Of a DNA stretch of 35,040 nucleotides, positions 1 to 6,480 are shown one piece after another (within the stretch, counting starts at the first letter, position 1; the number at the start of each line of letters is the position of its first letter). Source of the DNA: Ignavibacteriota bacterium (lineage in GTDB: Bacteria > Bacteroidota > Ignavibacteria > Tepidaquicellales > Tepidaquicellaceae); NCBI GenBank assembly GCA_016218085.1, contig JACREY010000004.1, forward strand, positions 1 to 35,040, read 5' to 3'. A model generated the notes under the pieces. It was given only the letters and a program-made list of their open reading frames with translations. It did not search any database and was not told the DNA's origin. The translations under genes were made by a program, and so were the position numbers.

Positions 1-25
1 CGTTTAAATTGGTGAGATACGTAAG

Positions 26-514
26 ATGATTGTAGAAAGCAAAGGGTGTGAAGCGATAGAAATCCGAGAAATACAAGATGACGATATAAATGATTTGTTC
101 AACTGGAGAAATCATCCTGATGTTAGAAAAAACTTTTTTAACTCTGACCTAATATCATGGGATGAACATGAAAAATGGTTTAAAGCAAAAATAAAAGACC
201 CATACACTTCAATTTATATCGCCTGTTTTGGAAAGGATAAAGTTGGCTCAATAAGATTTGAAGACAAAGGAGATGCTGTAAAAGTGAGCGTGATGCTTAA
301 TCCGGATTTTTTTGGAAAGGGGGTTGGATCTAGTGTTATTAGGCTTGGAACAGAAAGGTTTATAAAAGAAAAAAATCCTTACAAGCCTATACATGCTGAA
401 ATTAAAAGAGATAATATAGCCTCTCTCAAGGCGTTTCAAAAGGCAGGCTTTGAGGAGAGCCACTTAATCTTTGTATATAAAAGAGTGGTTAACTCTCAGG
501 AAAGAAGAAACTGA
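26..514 (+). CDS. pseH: GNAT N-acetyltransferase, PseH-like
   Basis: A 162-residue GNAT-fold acetyltransferase. The N-terminal part has the WRNHPDVRKNFFN stretch (about residues 27-39) typical of PseH, which acetylates the 4-amino group of the UDP-sugar intermediate in pseudaminic acid synthesis. The acetyl-CoA loop is seen as FGKGVGSS (about residues 95-102), and the C-terminal NIASLKAFQKAGF stretch is the usual GNAT end motif. The start at 26 gives a full-length domain; the bases before it are too few to show the upstream gene. Its stop overlaps the next ATG (TGATG). The pseI gene at 2808 supports a pseudaminic acid role, and the earlier pse genes would lie upstream of the window. It could instead be another amino-sugar acetyltransferase, so the symbol is tentative. 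Confidence 0.62.
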   Translation: MIVESKGCEAIEIREIQDDDINDLFNWRNHPDVRKNFFNSDLISWDEHEKWFKAKIKDPYTSIYIACFGKDKVGSIRFEDKGDAVKVSVMLNPDFFGKGVGSSVIRLGTERFIKEKNPYKPIHAEIKRDNIASLKAFQKAGFEESHLIFVYKRVVNSQERRN

Positions 515-1398
515 TGATAATTGACAGTATAATAATAGAAAAAATCACAAAAAGACTTGCAACACCACCTAGTACAATTATTACAGCGGCTATTTATGGC
601 TCATGGGCTAAGGGGACGCAAACACAGGATTCAGATTTAGATGTATTGATGATTTCGGATGAAATTAATCCCAAAAAGCACAAAAGGGGTAGAGAAATTG
701 CTCAAATAAAGGAATGTCTATCCATCGGTCTTCCTCTGGATATTTTACTCTTAACAACTAACGAATGTATTTCAAACTTCAGAAATCACAATCCATTATT
801 TCTGGACATCGCGTGGGAAGGAATAATTCTAATAGACAGAAATGATTTTTTAAAAGACCTCATAGAGGAGACAAGAGATTACATACTTCAGAAAAAACTT
901 GAGAAACTTACCGATGGATGGAAATTTCCAGTTTTATACAGGCAGGCAACTTTTCTCTCTGAAGTTAGTAACAAGGATTTTGCAGTTGCGATGCTTACTG
1001 ACGGAGAGCGTGATTTCAATATTGGTATAACCCTTATTAGGGAGGGCTTTTATGACAAAGCTGTATATCACTTTCAGCAATCAGTAGAAAAATCTGTAAA
1101 GGCAGTTTTGATATCTTTCGGTGAATTTAAGAAGACCCATTTTGTTGGCGAGGTTTTAATTGACAGGTTGAGGGGAATAGAACTCGAACATGATTGGAAA
1201 GAAAAGCTCTCCCGCATTGCTAATGTAAGTGAGGAGATAGAGCCTGAGGTAACATGGAGCCGCTATCCGGGAATAGACAGCGGGACATTATGGGTGCCAT
1301 ATCAAGAATATACCCCTGAAGATGCCTTGGAAATTAAAGAGAAAAGCGGAGAAGTTGTGAAGGTTGTAAAGGAATTTATTCGGTGGTGGTTTAAGTAA
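514..1398 (+). CDS. Fused MNT nucleotidyltransferase-HEPN protein
   Basis: A 294-residue protein joining a minimal nucleotidyltransferase to a HEPN domain. The N-terminal domain shows the pol-beta signature: G29-S30, then D41 and D43 in the DSDLDVLM stretch. The C-terminal part (about residues 165-290) looks like the PF05168-type HEPN domain, with the helical stretch YDKAVYHFQQSVEKSVKAVL and a following KKTHFV. Separate MNT and HEPN proteins form toxin-antitoxin pairs in which the MNT protein AMPylates the HEPN RNase; here both halves are one polypeptide, so the role could be self-regulated RNase or nucleotide sensing. I do not see a clear R-x4-6-H RNase motif in the HEPN part. It starts at the overlapping TGATG after the GNAT gene, so it is translationally coupled to it. 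Domain assignment is good; function is not known. Confidence 0.75.
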   Translation: MIIDSIIIEKITKRLATPPSTIITAAIYGSWAKGTQTQDSDLDVLMISDEINPKKHKRGREIAQIKECLSIGLPLDILLLTTNECISNFRNHNPLFLDIAWEGIILIDRNDFLKDLIEETRDYILQKKLEKLTDGWKFPVLYRQATFLSEVSNKDFAVAMLTDGERDFNIGITLIREGFYDKAVYHFQQSVEKSVKAVLISFGEFKKTHFVGEVLIDRLRGIELEHDWKEKLSRIANVSEEIEPEVTWSRYPGIDSGTLWVPYQEYTPEDALEIKEKSGEVVKVVKEFIRWWFK

Positions 1399-1423
1399 GA
1401 TTTGAGAAAATGGCGCATTGTTC

Positions 1424-1597
1424 ATGAAGGAAATAAACATTTCACACATAAAAATAGGGCATCAACATCCTCTCTTTATCATTGCTGAAATGTCAGGCAA
1501 TCACAACCAATTTTTGGAAAGGGCATTGGCGATTGTAGAAGCTGCGGCAAAGGCAGGCGTTCATGCCTTGAAGATTCAGACTTATACAGCTCTGTGA
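1424..1597 (+). pseudogene. 5' fragment of a pseI/neuB-like synthase gene
   Basis: A 57-codon open frame whose first 56 residues match the N-terminus of the intact PseI at 2808-3857, including [16 protein letters not shown] and AAAKAGVH. It then stops at TGA directly after the QTYTA motif. The match is clear but not identical (the first 16 residues differ at many positions), so this is a diverged copy rather than a fresh tandem duplication. The rest of the gene, about 290 codons, is missing. The fragment lies upstream of the MNT/HEPN pair at 1977-2787, while the intact gene lies just downstream of that pair. Confidence 0.85.
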
Positions 1598-1619
1598 TGT
1601 TTATAAATTTGCACTTAAC

Positions 1620-1645
1620 CCAAAAAATGCAGTTGCATTTTTTGG
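1620..1645. repeat. Perfect 12-bp inverted repeat with 2-nt centre
   Basis: The arms CCAAAAAATGCA (1620-1631) and TGCATTTTTTGG (1634-1645) are perfect reverse complements separated by GT. There is no T-run after the right arm outside the stem, so it is not a classical terminator. It belongs to a group of palindromes that fills the gene-free stretch 1598-1976. Confidence 0.85.
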
Positions 1646-1686
1646 CAAACGCAATCTTTGGCCAAATACTGCTCCGTGGCGCTTTT

Positions 1687-1762
1687 TGTAGCTTGCCCGA
1701 CCCAACCTTCTGTTGGGTGCCCATGGGCGTTTTTAAAAGCGCCGATAAATCGGCTGGCTACA
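1687..1762 (+). repeat. MITE-like palindromic element, copy A (core only)
   Basis: A 76-bp core starting TGTAG and ending CTACA. It contains three nested hairpins: CCCAACCTTCTGTTGGG, GCCCATGGGC and GCCGATAAATCGGC. It matches the cores at 5816-5893, 12425-12550 and 17743-17847, but the outer 26-bp arms seen in those copies are not recognisable here. The stretch 1598-1976 has no convincing gene; it holds this element and three other inverted repeats. Confidence 0.88.
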
Positions 1763-1808
1763 ATTACTTAAAACAGTATGCTCCGTTTTGTCCAGCCATC
1801 TTTTCCTT

Positions 1809-1891
1809 GCCCTTGACAAATTATGTATTTTGTTGAAGCAAAACACGAAACTCTTCTTTGTTAAAGGCAAAGGAGATAATTTGTCAAGGGC
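1809..1891. repeat. 16-bp perfect inverted repeat flanking a 51-bp loop
   Basis: GCCCTTGACAAATTAT at 1809-1824 is the exact reverse complement of ATAATTTGTCAAGGGC at 1876-1891. The spacer is AT-rich and codes for nothing recognisable. The size and symmetry fit a small non-autonomous element or remnant, or a strong hairpin ahead of the toxin-antitoxin pair at 1977. A TTGACA hexamer lies in the left arm, but I see no good -10 box at the right distance. Confidence 0.75.
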
Positions 1892-1919
1892 TTGTCTTTG
1901 GCTCAAATCTTGCGTTTGT

Positions 1920-1952
1920 CCCGAAAAATAAAAATCAAATGCATTTTTCGGG
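1920..1952. repeat. 10-bp inverted repeat upstream of the MNT gene
   Basis: CCCGAAAAAT (1920-1929) and ATTTTTCGGG (1943-1952) are perfect reverse complements with a 13-nt loop. The hairpin ends 24 bp before the ATG of the MNT gene at 1977. It could act as a transcript barrier or as an operator for the toxin-antitoxin pair; the sequence alone does not decide. Confidence 0.65.
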
Positions 1953-1976
1953 TTAATGATATAAAAACAGGATAAT

Positions 1977-2375
1977 ATGATAATTTCTAAAAAAGTAATT
2001 GAAGTTTTACAAAAAAGGATTCCAGATCTGATATCTGTTTATTGTTTTGGCAGTAGTGTACAGGGTCATGAAACCCTTGAAAGTGATTTGGATATGGCTT
2101 ATCTTTCAGAAGGGCGGATTACCAATATCAAAAGATGGACGATTCAGGAAGAGATAGCGTCTTTATTAAAAAGGGATGTGGATTTGATAGATTTAAAGAC
2201 TGCAACTGATGTAATGAAATTCCAAATTATTAATAAGGGAGTAAGAGTACTTGTAAAAGATGTGAGAAAAGCCGAACAGTTTGAAGATTTAGTCTATTGT
2301 CTTTATCTTGATTTAAATGAACAGAGAAAAGGCATATTAGAAGATGTTTATAAAAGAGGATATGTTTATGGATGA
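1977..2375 (+). CDS. mntA: MNT-domain antitoxin (MntA-like nucleotidyltransferase)
   Basis: A 132-residue minimal nucleotidyltransferase with the GS-x10-D-x-D signature: G25-S26 in CFGSSVQG, then D37 and D39 in ESDLDMAYL. Proteins of this type pair with DUF86 HEPN toxins; the studied MntA antitoxins AMPylate the tyrosine next to the HEPN catalytic histidine and so block its RNase activity. An AGGA sequence sits at 1969-1972 before the ATG. The HEPN gene starts inside its last codons (ATGGATGA overlap), so the two are translationally coupled. The pair lies between a pseI fragment and the intact pseI. The symbol reflects family, not proven orthology. Confidence 0.82.
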   Translation: MIISKKVIEVLQKRIPDLISVYCFGSSVQGHETLESDLDMAYLSEGRITNIKRWTIQEEIASLLKRDVDLIDLKTATDVMKFQIINKGVRVLVKDVRKAEQFEDLVYCLYLDLNEQRKGILEDVYKRGYVYG

Positions 2376-2787
2376 TATTGTCATGAATAAAGTTTCTATA
2401 ATTGAAAAATGTGTAAACAGGATTAAAGAAGAATATGTCGGCTATGAAGACATATTTGAAGAAAATTACACCAAACAGGATTCTGTTGTTTTGAATCTTG
2501 AAATGGCCTGTCAGGCGTGTATAGATTTAGGAATGCATATAGTAAGAATAAAAAATCTTGGAGTTCCTCAAAGCAACAGAGAGGTTTTTGTATTGTTGCA
2601 AAAGGCACGAATTATTAATCCGGGTTTAAGTAAACAGATGCAGGCTATGGTAGGTTTCAGAAATATTGCAGCGCATGATTATCAAAATCTGAATCTGGAT
2701 ATTGTTAGAGCTATTATTGAAAAACATCTGAAAGATTTTAAGGATTTCAAAAAGGTTATTTCGCAAAAATTCTGTTTCAAAAAGTAA
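2368..2787 (+). CDS. hepT: HEPN-domain toxin (HepT-like, DUF86)
   Basis: A 139-residue all-helical DUF86 protein. It carries the R-x4-H-x-Y RNase motif as RNIAAHDY (R98, H103, Y105 from this start). In studied HepT proteins R and H form the RNase site and Y is the residue modified by MntA. An upstream ATG at 2344 is in frame, but the purine-rich AAAAGAGGA at 2352-2360 is well placed for the ATG at 2368, which overlaps the MNT stop by 8 bp, so 2368 is preferred. The stop is 20 bp ahead of pseI, so read-through transcription into pseI is likely. Confidence 0.82.
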   Translation: MDDIVMNKVSIIEKCVNRIKEEYVGYEDIFEENYTKQDSVVLNLEMACQACIDLGMHIVRIKNLGVPQSNREVFVLLQKARIINPGLSKQMQAMVGFRNIAAHDYQNLNLDIVRAIIEKHLKDFKDFKKVISQKFCFKK

Positions 2788-2807
2788 GGGAATATTTTTA
2801 GGTATTT

Positions 2808-3857
2808 ATGGAAATTAGAATTGCAGATAGAAAAATAGGTTGTCAATGTCCGCCATTTATCATTGCCGAAATGTCAGGTAATCATAACCAGTCTTTGGAA
2901 AGGGCATTGGCGATTATTGAGGCGGCAGCAAAGGCAGGAGTTCATGCTATAAAACTCCAGACGTACACGGCAGATACTATGACTATTGATATAGAAGAGG
3001 GAGACTTTTATATTAATGACACGAATAGCCTATGGGAAGGTCAGTCCCTGTATAAGCTTTATCAGCAAGCTTACACTCCATGGGAATGGCATGAGCCTAT
3101 TTTTGATAAATGTAAAGAACTCGGCATTATATGTTTCAGCGCTCCTTTTGATGAAACAGCAGTGGATTTCCTTGAAAATCTTAACGTTCCCGCCTATAAA
3201 ATAGCGTCATTTGAAAACAATCATTTGCCTTTAATCCGAAAGGCAGCATCAACAGGAAAGCCTCTTATAATATCAACTGGTATGGCAAGCATAGCAGAAT
3301 TGGAAGAGGCTGTAAAAACCGCAAGAGAAGCGGGCTGCAAAGACATAGTTTTGCTTAAATGCACAAGCGCCTATCCTGCATCGCCGGAGGATACGAATTT
3401 ATTAACAATTCCTCATTTAAGGCAGCTTTTTAATGTTGAAGTCGGTCTATCAGACCATACTATGGGAATCGGTGTAGCTGTTGCAAGTGTAGCTTTAGGC
3501 GCAATTGTCATTGAAAAGCATTTCACTTTATCCCGTGCTGATGGAGGAGTGGACTCGGCATTTTCAATGGAACCATTGGAAATGAAACAGCTTGTGGATG
3601 AAACGCATAAGGCATGGCAGGCATTGGGAAAGGTTTCTTATAACCTGACTGAAAAAGAAAAGTCATCCATCAGGTTCAGGCGTTCAGTTTATGCAGTGCA
3701 GGACATAAATAAGGGTGAAAAGTTTACACCTGAAAATATCAGGATAATCCGTCCGGGGGGCGGTTTGCCTCCAAAATACTATGATATTCTTATCAGTAAA
3801 AAGGCATCATGTGATATTCAAAGAGGGACTCCCATGAGTTGGGAGTTTATAGCATAA
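2808..3857 (+). CDS. pseI: Pseudaminic acid synthase
   Basis: A 349-residue NeuB-family sialic-acid-type synthase that condenses phosphoenolpyruvate with a 6-carbon diamino sugar to give a nonulosonic acid. The N-terminal TIM barrel has AEMSGNHNQ (residues 20-28) and KLQTYTADTMT (about 49-59), a form more like PseI than NeuB or LegI. Further conserved stretches are CFSAPFD, SDHTMG and EKHFTLSR. The C-terminal antifreeze-like SAF domain covers about residues 290-347 (RSVYAVQDINKGE onward). Length is normal for the family. It is 20 bp after the HEPN toxin and 1 bp before the next MNT gene, so toxin-antitoxin genes flank it closely on both sides. A diverged 5' fragment of the same gene lies at 1424-1597. 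Confidence 0.9.
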   Translation: MEIRIADRKIGCQCPPFIIAEMSGNHNQSLERALAIIEAAAKAGVHAIKLQTYTADTMTIDIEEGDFYINDTNSLWEGQSLYKLYQQAYTPWEWHEPIFDKCKELGIICFSAPFDETAVDFLENLNVPAYKIASFENNHLPLIRKAASTGKPLIISTGMASIAELEEAVKTAREAGCKDIVLLKCTSAYPASPEDTNLLTIPHLRQLFNVEVGLSDHTMGIGVAVASVALGAIVIEKHFTLSRADGGVDSAFSMEPLEMKQLVDETHKAWQALGKVSYNLTEKEKSSIRFRRSVYAVQDINKGEKFTPENIRIIRPGGGLPPKYYDILISKKASCDIQRGTPMSWEFIA

Positions 3858-3858
3858 G

Positions 3859-4302
3859 ATGAGCAGAGACGACTTAATCAAAAAACTAAAAGATTTCTTT
3901 AACAAAAATGCCGATTTTTATGATATTGATATGGCGTTTCTTTATGGTTCATGGGCGAGGGGATTTCCAAAAGAGACATCTGATGTTGATATTGCTGTCT
4001 TTTTTTATCCAGAGAAGGATTCTGAAGATGAAGAATTCAATATAATTACGGATATTTCCCTTAAACTCTCAGAGATAATAAGAAAAGAAATAAATATTAT
4101 TTTAATCCGCACAGATTTCAGAAAACCGATGCTTTATTACAATGCAATTGTCTTAGGTCAGCCAATTTATATTAAAAATACTGAGAGATATATTTCATTA
4201 AAAAATGAGGTAATTTATCAGATGGAGGATTTCAGCATCTTCGGGATTGGATGGCAGCTTCTTATCGCCAAAGAGAATATAAGGAGGCTAATAAATGCCT
4301 GA
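3859..4302 (+). CDS. MNT-domain antitoxin, second pair
   Basis: A 147-residue minimal nucleotidyltransferase with G30-S31 in YGSWARGF and D42, D44 in SDVDIAVFF. It starts one base after the pseI stop and overlaps the following HEPN gene by 8 bp, so the pair sits within the glycan operon with no promoter gap. The likely role is an MntA-type antitoxin that modifies the partner HEPN toxin. It differs clearly from the MNT protein at 1977, so the two pairs are not recent duplicates. Confidence 0.8.
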   Translation: MSRDDLIKKLKDFFNKNADFYDIDMAFLYGSWARGFPKETSDVDIAVFFYPEKDSEDEEFNIITDISLKLSEIIRKEINIILIRTDFRKPMLYYNAIVLGQPIYIKNTERYISLKNEVIYQMEDFSIFGIGWQLLIAKENIRRLINA

Positions 4303-4741
4303 GTTTTCTTACGACAAGGGGCGGATTAGCGAGTCACTGCAGTACGTATTGAAAGAGATGGAAGAGTTTGAATCTGATTATTCAAAAAAGACTTGGAGCG
4401 ATTATCACTCTGATAAGAAGCTTCAAAAACTCATAGATAGAACTGTTGAGAATATCCTGACTGCTTTGATAGAAATTTGCGGAACTGTTCTAACACAGGA
4501 AGGAGTGAGCTGCGAGAGTTATAGTGATGTTTTAAAGAAAGCAGGACAACTTTTTGGATTCTCGGATGATGAGCAAGGAGCGCTGGCTAAATTAGCTATA
4601 CAAAGAAATAGGCTTGCTCACAGGTATCTGAATTTTCGCTGGCAGGCAATGAAATTTTACAGTGATAACAAGACGCTGATTCAAAAATTAGTATCTTTAA
4701 TACTTGAAATGGAAGTTAAAAAACAAGAAGGAAATTCATAA
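4295..4741 (+). CDS. HEPN-domain toxin (HepT-like), second pair
   Basis: A 148-residue DUF86-type HEPN protein with the motif RNRLAHRY (R104, H109, Y111), which fits R-x4-H-x-Y. It is the RNase toxin partner of the MNT protein it overlaps. The last 71 or so bases of its homologous part (4620-4690) occur again at 5558-5630, a sign of segmental duplication (see the direct repeat entry). The GNAT fragment follows immediately. Confidence 0.8.
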   Translation: MPEFSYDKGRISESLQYVLKEMEEFESDYSKKTWSDYHSDKKLQKLIDRTVENILTALIEICGTVLTQEGVSCESYSDVLKKAGQLFGFSDDEQGALAKLAIQRNRLAHRYLNFRWQAMKFYSDNKTLIQKLVSLILEMEVKKQEGNS

Positions 4742-4891
4742 TAACGCTCCCTTTTGCGAGTTTGTAAGATGAGAGCAGTATTTTTAGAGAGCAAAAATAT
4801 ATCTCTCAGTCCTTTATCAAAGGATGATAGTTTTGATAATTATGTAAACTGGTTAAATGATCAGGAGACAATGCTTTTTATGGGAAGTGGA
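4620..4891 (+). repeat. Direct repeat, copy 1 (HEPN 3' end plus GNAT 5' end)
   Basis: This 272-bp segment covers the 3' end of the HEPN gene and the first 41 codons of the GNAT gene. It recurs in two pieces, at 5558-5630 (3 mismatches in about 71 bases by eye) and 5907-6057 (4 mismatches in 151). In the second copy the stretch equal to 4691-4740 is missing, and two palindromic elements occupy its place. The near identity points to a fairly recent event. The antitoxin/PIN pair lies between the copies. Confidence 0.85.
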
Positions 4892-4945
4892 CAAAAGAGG
4901 GATGATAGTGGTATACCTTCAAGTCTTGGAGGTGATTTAAGATGA
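4769..4945 (+). pseudogene. Truncated 5' copy of the GNAT gene
   Basis: The first 41 codons are almost identical to the intact GNAT gene at 5935 (MRAVFLESKNISL and so on, through LFMGSG). After base 4891 the similarity stops abruptly and the frame runs through 17 unrelated codons to TGA. No acetyl-CoA-binding part remains, so it cannot be an active enzyme. Its last bases overlap the start of the antitoxin gene (ATGA at 4942-4945), so translation of the fragment may still feed into that gene. Confidence 0.88.
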
Positions 4946-5136
4946 TATTGATAAGACAAAAGGTAAAAGCAGAAGATGGGATTATCAACATCAGACTGCC
5001 TGATGACTTTAAAGGCAGTGTAGTTGATGTAGTTGTAAAGACAGAAGACGACCTCTCTGCAAGGCTTATGCTGGATACTGTGAAGATTGACACCATAAAA
5101 TGGAAATTTAACAGAGAAGAGATATATGGTGGATAG
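4942..5136 (+). CDS. Small antitoxin partner of the PIN toxin
   Basis: A 64-residue protein that starts behind a very strong ribosome-binding site, GGAGGTGAT at 4928-4936. It is predicted as an antitoxin because it overlaps the PIN-domain gene by 11 bp and has the size and charge pattern of VapB-type proteins. The N-terminal half looks like a short beta-rich DNA-binding module (VKAEDGIINIRLPDDFKGSV), and the C-terminal part (IKWKFNREEIYGG) would wrap the toxin. I do not recognise the exact antitoxin family. Confidence 0.65.
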   Translation: MILIRQKVKAEDGIINIRLPDDFKGSVVDVVVKTEDDLSARLMLDTVKIDTIKWKFNREEIYGG

Positions 5137-5533
5137 CATCTTTTTAGATTCCAATATTCTCATTTACGCCTATTCTGATACAGAAGCATGGAAAAGAGAG
5201 AAGGTTTTGTCCATTATTGAAAGTGGGAACATGACAATAAGCACACAGGTAGTGAATGAATTTATATGGATTATGAACAGAAAATACAGCATTTCCCTAA
5301 ATATCTTAAAAGCCATTGTAGGGAATATGTTTGAAATATTTAATGTCTCGTTAATTTCCAGAGGTGTTATTGATAATGCGATTGGTATATCAGAGAGGTG
5401 GGGATATACGTACTGGGACAGTTTAATATTATCGTCAGCATTAGAGACGGACTGCATGGCTATTTATACAGAGGACATGAGGCATGGACATATATTGGAT
5501 AATGGGTTAAAGATTACAAATCCATTTTTGTAA
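5126..5533 (+). CDS. PIN-domain toxin (VapC-like RNase)
   Basis: A 135-residue PIN-domain endoribonuclease. The four acidic residues that bind the metal are visible: D8 in FLDSNILIYAYS, E45 in VNEFIWI, D98 in YWDSLILSSA and D117 in YTEDM. VapC-type toxins cleave tRNA or rRNA when not bound by their antitoxin. The pair 4942-5533 lies in a 667-bp insert (4892-5558) between two near-identical copies of HEPN/GNAT sequence. It appears intact. Confidence 0.85.
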   Translation: MVDSIFLDSNILIYAYSDTEAWKREKVLSIIESGNMTISTQVVNEFIWIMNRKYSISLNILKAIVGNMFEIFNVSLISRGVIDNAIGISERWGYTYWDSLILSSALETDCMAIYTEDMRHGHILDNGLKITNPFL

Positions 5534-5557
5534 GAAAAAGTCCCCTTTTTCAATTAT

Positions 5558-5630
5558 ACAGGTATCTGAATCTTCGCTGGCAGGCAATGTATTTTTACAG
5601 TGATAACAAGACGCTGATTCAAAAATTATA
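5558..5630 (+). repeat. Direct repeat, copy 2a (HEPN 3' remnant)
   Basis: This repeats 4620-4690, the 3' part of the HEPN gene, with three mismatches by eye. It is not part of any intact gene here. Its homology ends exactly where the palindromic element at 5631 begins, and resumes as copy 2b (5907-6057) after the second element. Confidence 0.85.
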
Positions 5631-5788
5631 GAGACCTTTGAAAAATGCCTCTTTTTTGTCATTCCCACGAAAGTGGGAATCCAGAAGGTATTGAAAACAC
5701 TAGATTCCCATTCCCCTATTGAGACCTTCGAGGACAAGTTTCACGGGAATGACCATTAGGACCATTTAGGGTGAAATTCAAAGGTCTC
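5631..5788. mobile_element. MITE-like element with GAGACCTTTGAA inverted ends
   Basis: A 158-bp element bounded by perfect 12-bp inverted repeats: GAGACCTTTGAA at 5631-5642 and TTCAAAGGTCTC at 5777-5788. Inside the left end is the hairpin ATTCCCAC-GAAA-GTGGGAAT (5661-5680), a repeat type seen scattered in many bacterial genomes, and a matching CACGGGAATGAC lies near the right end. A minus-strand frame across it would give the peptide WIPTFVGMT often misannotated from such repeats. TA occurs beside each end, which may be a target duplication. It encodes no transposase. Confidence 0.75.
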
Positions 5789-5789
5789 T

Positions 5790-5909
5790 TATAGTGAACG
5801 ATAAAAATAAGTAGATGTAGTTTGCCCGACCCAACCTTCTGTTGGGTGCCCCATGGGCGTATTTTAAAATAGCCGATAAATCGGCAGACTACAAATTTAT
5901 GTCGCTATA
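5790..5909 (+). repeat. MITE-like palindromic element, copy B (full)
   Basis: A full-length copy with outer arms. The left arm runs from TATAGTGAACG, the core is 5816-5893 (hairpins CCCAACCTTCTGTTGGG, CCCATGGG and GCCGATAAATCGGC), and the right arm ends at ATGTCGCTATA. It abuts the previous element with one base between them, and its right end is 25 bp before the GNAT ATG at 5935. It has the same sequence orientation as copy A and the opposite orientation to copies C and D. Confidence 0.88.
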
Positions 5910-5934
5910 ACGCTCCCTTTTGCGAGTTTGTAAG

Positions 5935-6480
5935 ATGAGAGCAGTATTTTTAGAGAGCAAAAATATATCCCTCCGTCCTTTATCAAAGGATGATAGTTTT
6001 GATAATTATGTAAACTGGTTAAATGATCAGGATACAATGCTTTTTATGGGAAGCGGACGGTTTCCTTCAACCATAGAGGGATTGAAGGAACATATTGATT
6101 TCTATAATAAAAGTAAGGACGGTATGTTGTTAGGCATATTTTTAAAAAAATCGTCAAAACATATCGGCAATATAACCCTGCATCAGATTAGCTGGAGAGA
6201 TAGACATGCGGAGATCGGCATATTAATCGGCGATAAGAAATCACGGGGCAAAGGATATGCGACAGAAGCCATAAGGTTTGTCGCAGACCATGCATTCAAT
6301 AAACTCAATCTTTACAAGCTTTATACGGGCATGGTTAAGGGCAATGAGGCATCAAAGAGGGCTTTTGAGAAGGTTGGCTTTAAAGTAGAAGGAATATTAA
6401 GAGAACATTTTTATCTCAACGGCGAGTATCTTGACTGCTACAGGATGGGACTTCTAAAGAATGAATACATTAAAGGATAA
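5935..6480 (+). CDS. GNAT acetyltransferase, RimJ/RimL-like
   Basis: A 181-residue GNAT protein of the RimJ/RimL/SpeG-like type. It shows EIGILIGDKKSRGKGYATEA (about residues 101-120), where the RGKGYA loop binds acetyl-CoA, and NEASKRAFEKVGF near the C-terminus. In surface-glycan loci such proteins usually acetylate amino sugars; here the substrate may be a pseudaminic acid intermediate or a second amino sugar. A TTG start at 5920 is possible, but ATG 5935 gives the normal N-terminus. A repeat ends 25 bp upstream, so the native promoter or leader may have been replaced. A broken near-identical 5' copy lies at 4769. It overlaps the methyltransferase gene by 20 bp. Confidence 0.78.
   Translation: MRAVFLESKNISLRPLSKDDSFDNYVNWLNDQDTMLFMGSGRFPSTIEGLKEHIDFYNKSKDGMLLGIFLKKSSKHIGNITLHQISWRDRHAEIGILIGDKKSRGKGYATEAIRFVADHAFNKLNLYKLYTGMVKGNEASKRAFEKVGFKVEGILREHFYLNGEYLDCYRMGLLKNEYIKG

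Noticed and set aside
1809-1830. TTGACA as a -35 promoter box for the MNT gene
   Set aside because: No matching -10 box stands 16-18 bases downstream, and the hexamer belongs to a perfect inverted repeat arm.
1594-1836. 80-codon plus-strand frame across the palindromic stretch
   Set aside because: Its sequence is made of repeat DNA (12-bp palindrome and MITE-like core A), with no domain or ribosome-binding site.
5507-5737. 76-codon minus-strand frame containing WIPTFVGMT
   Set aside because: This peptide is a known by-product of ATTCCCAC/GTGGGAAT repeats and overlaps the MITE-like element at 5631-5788.
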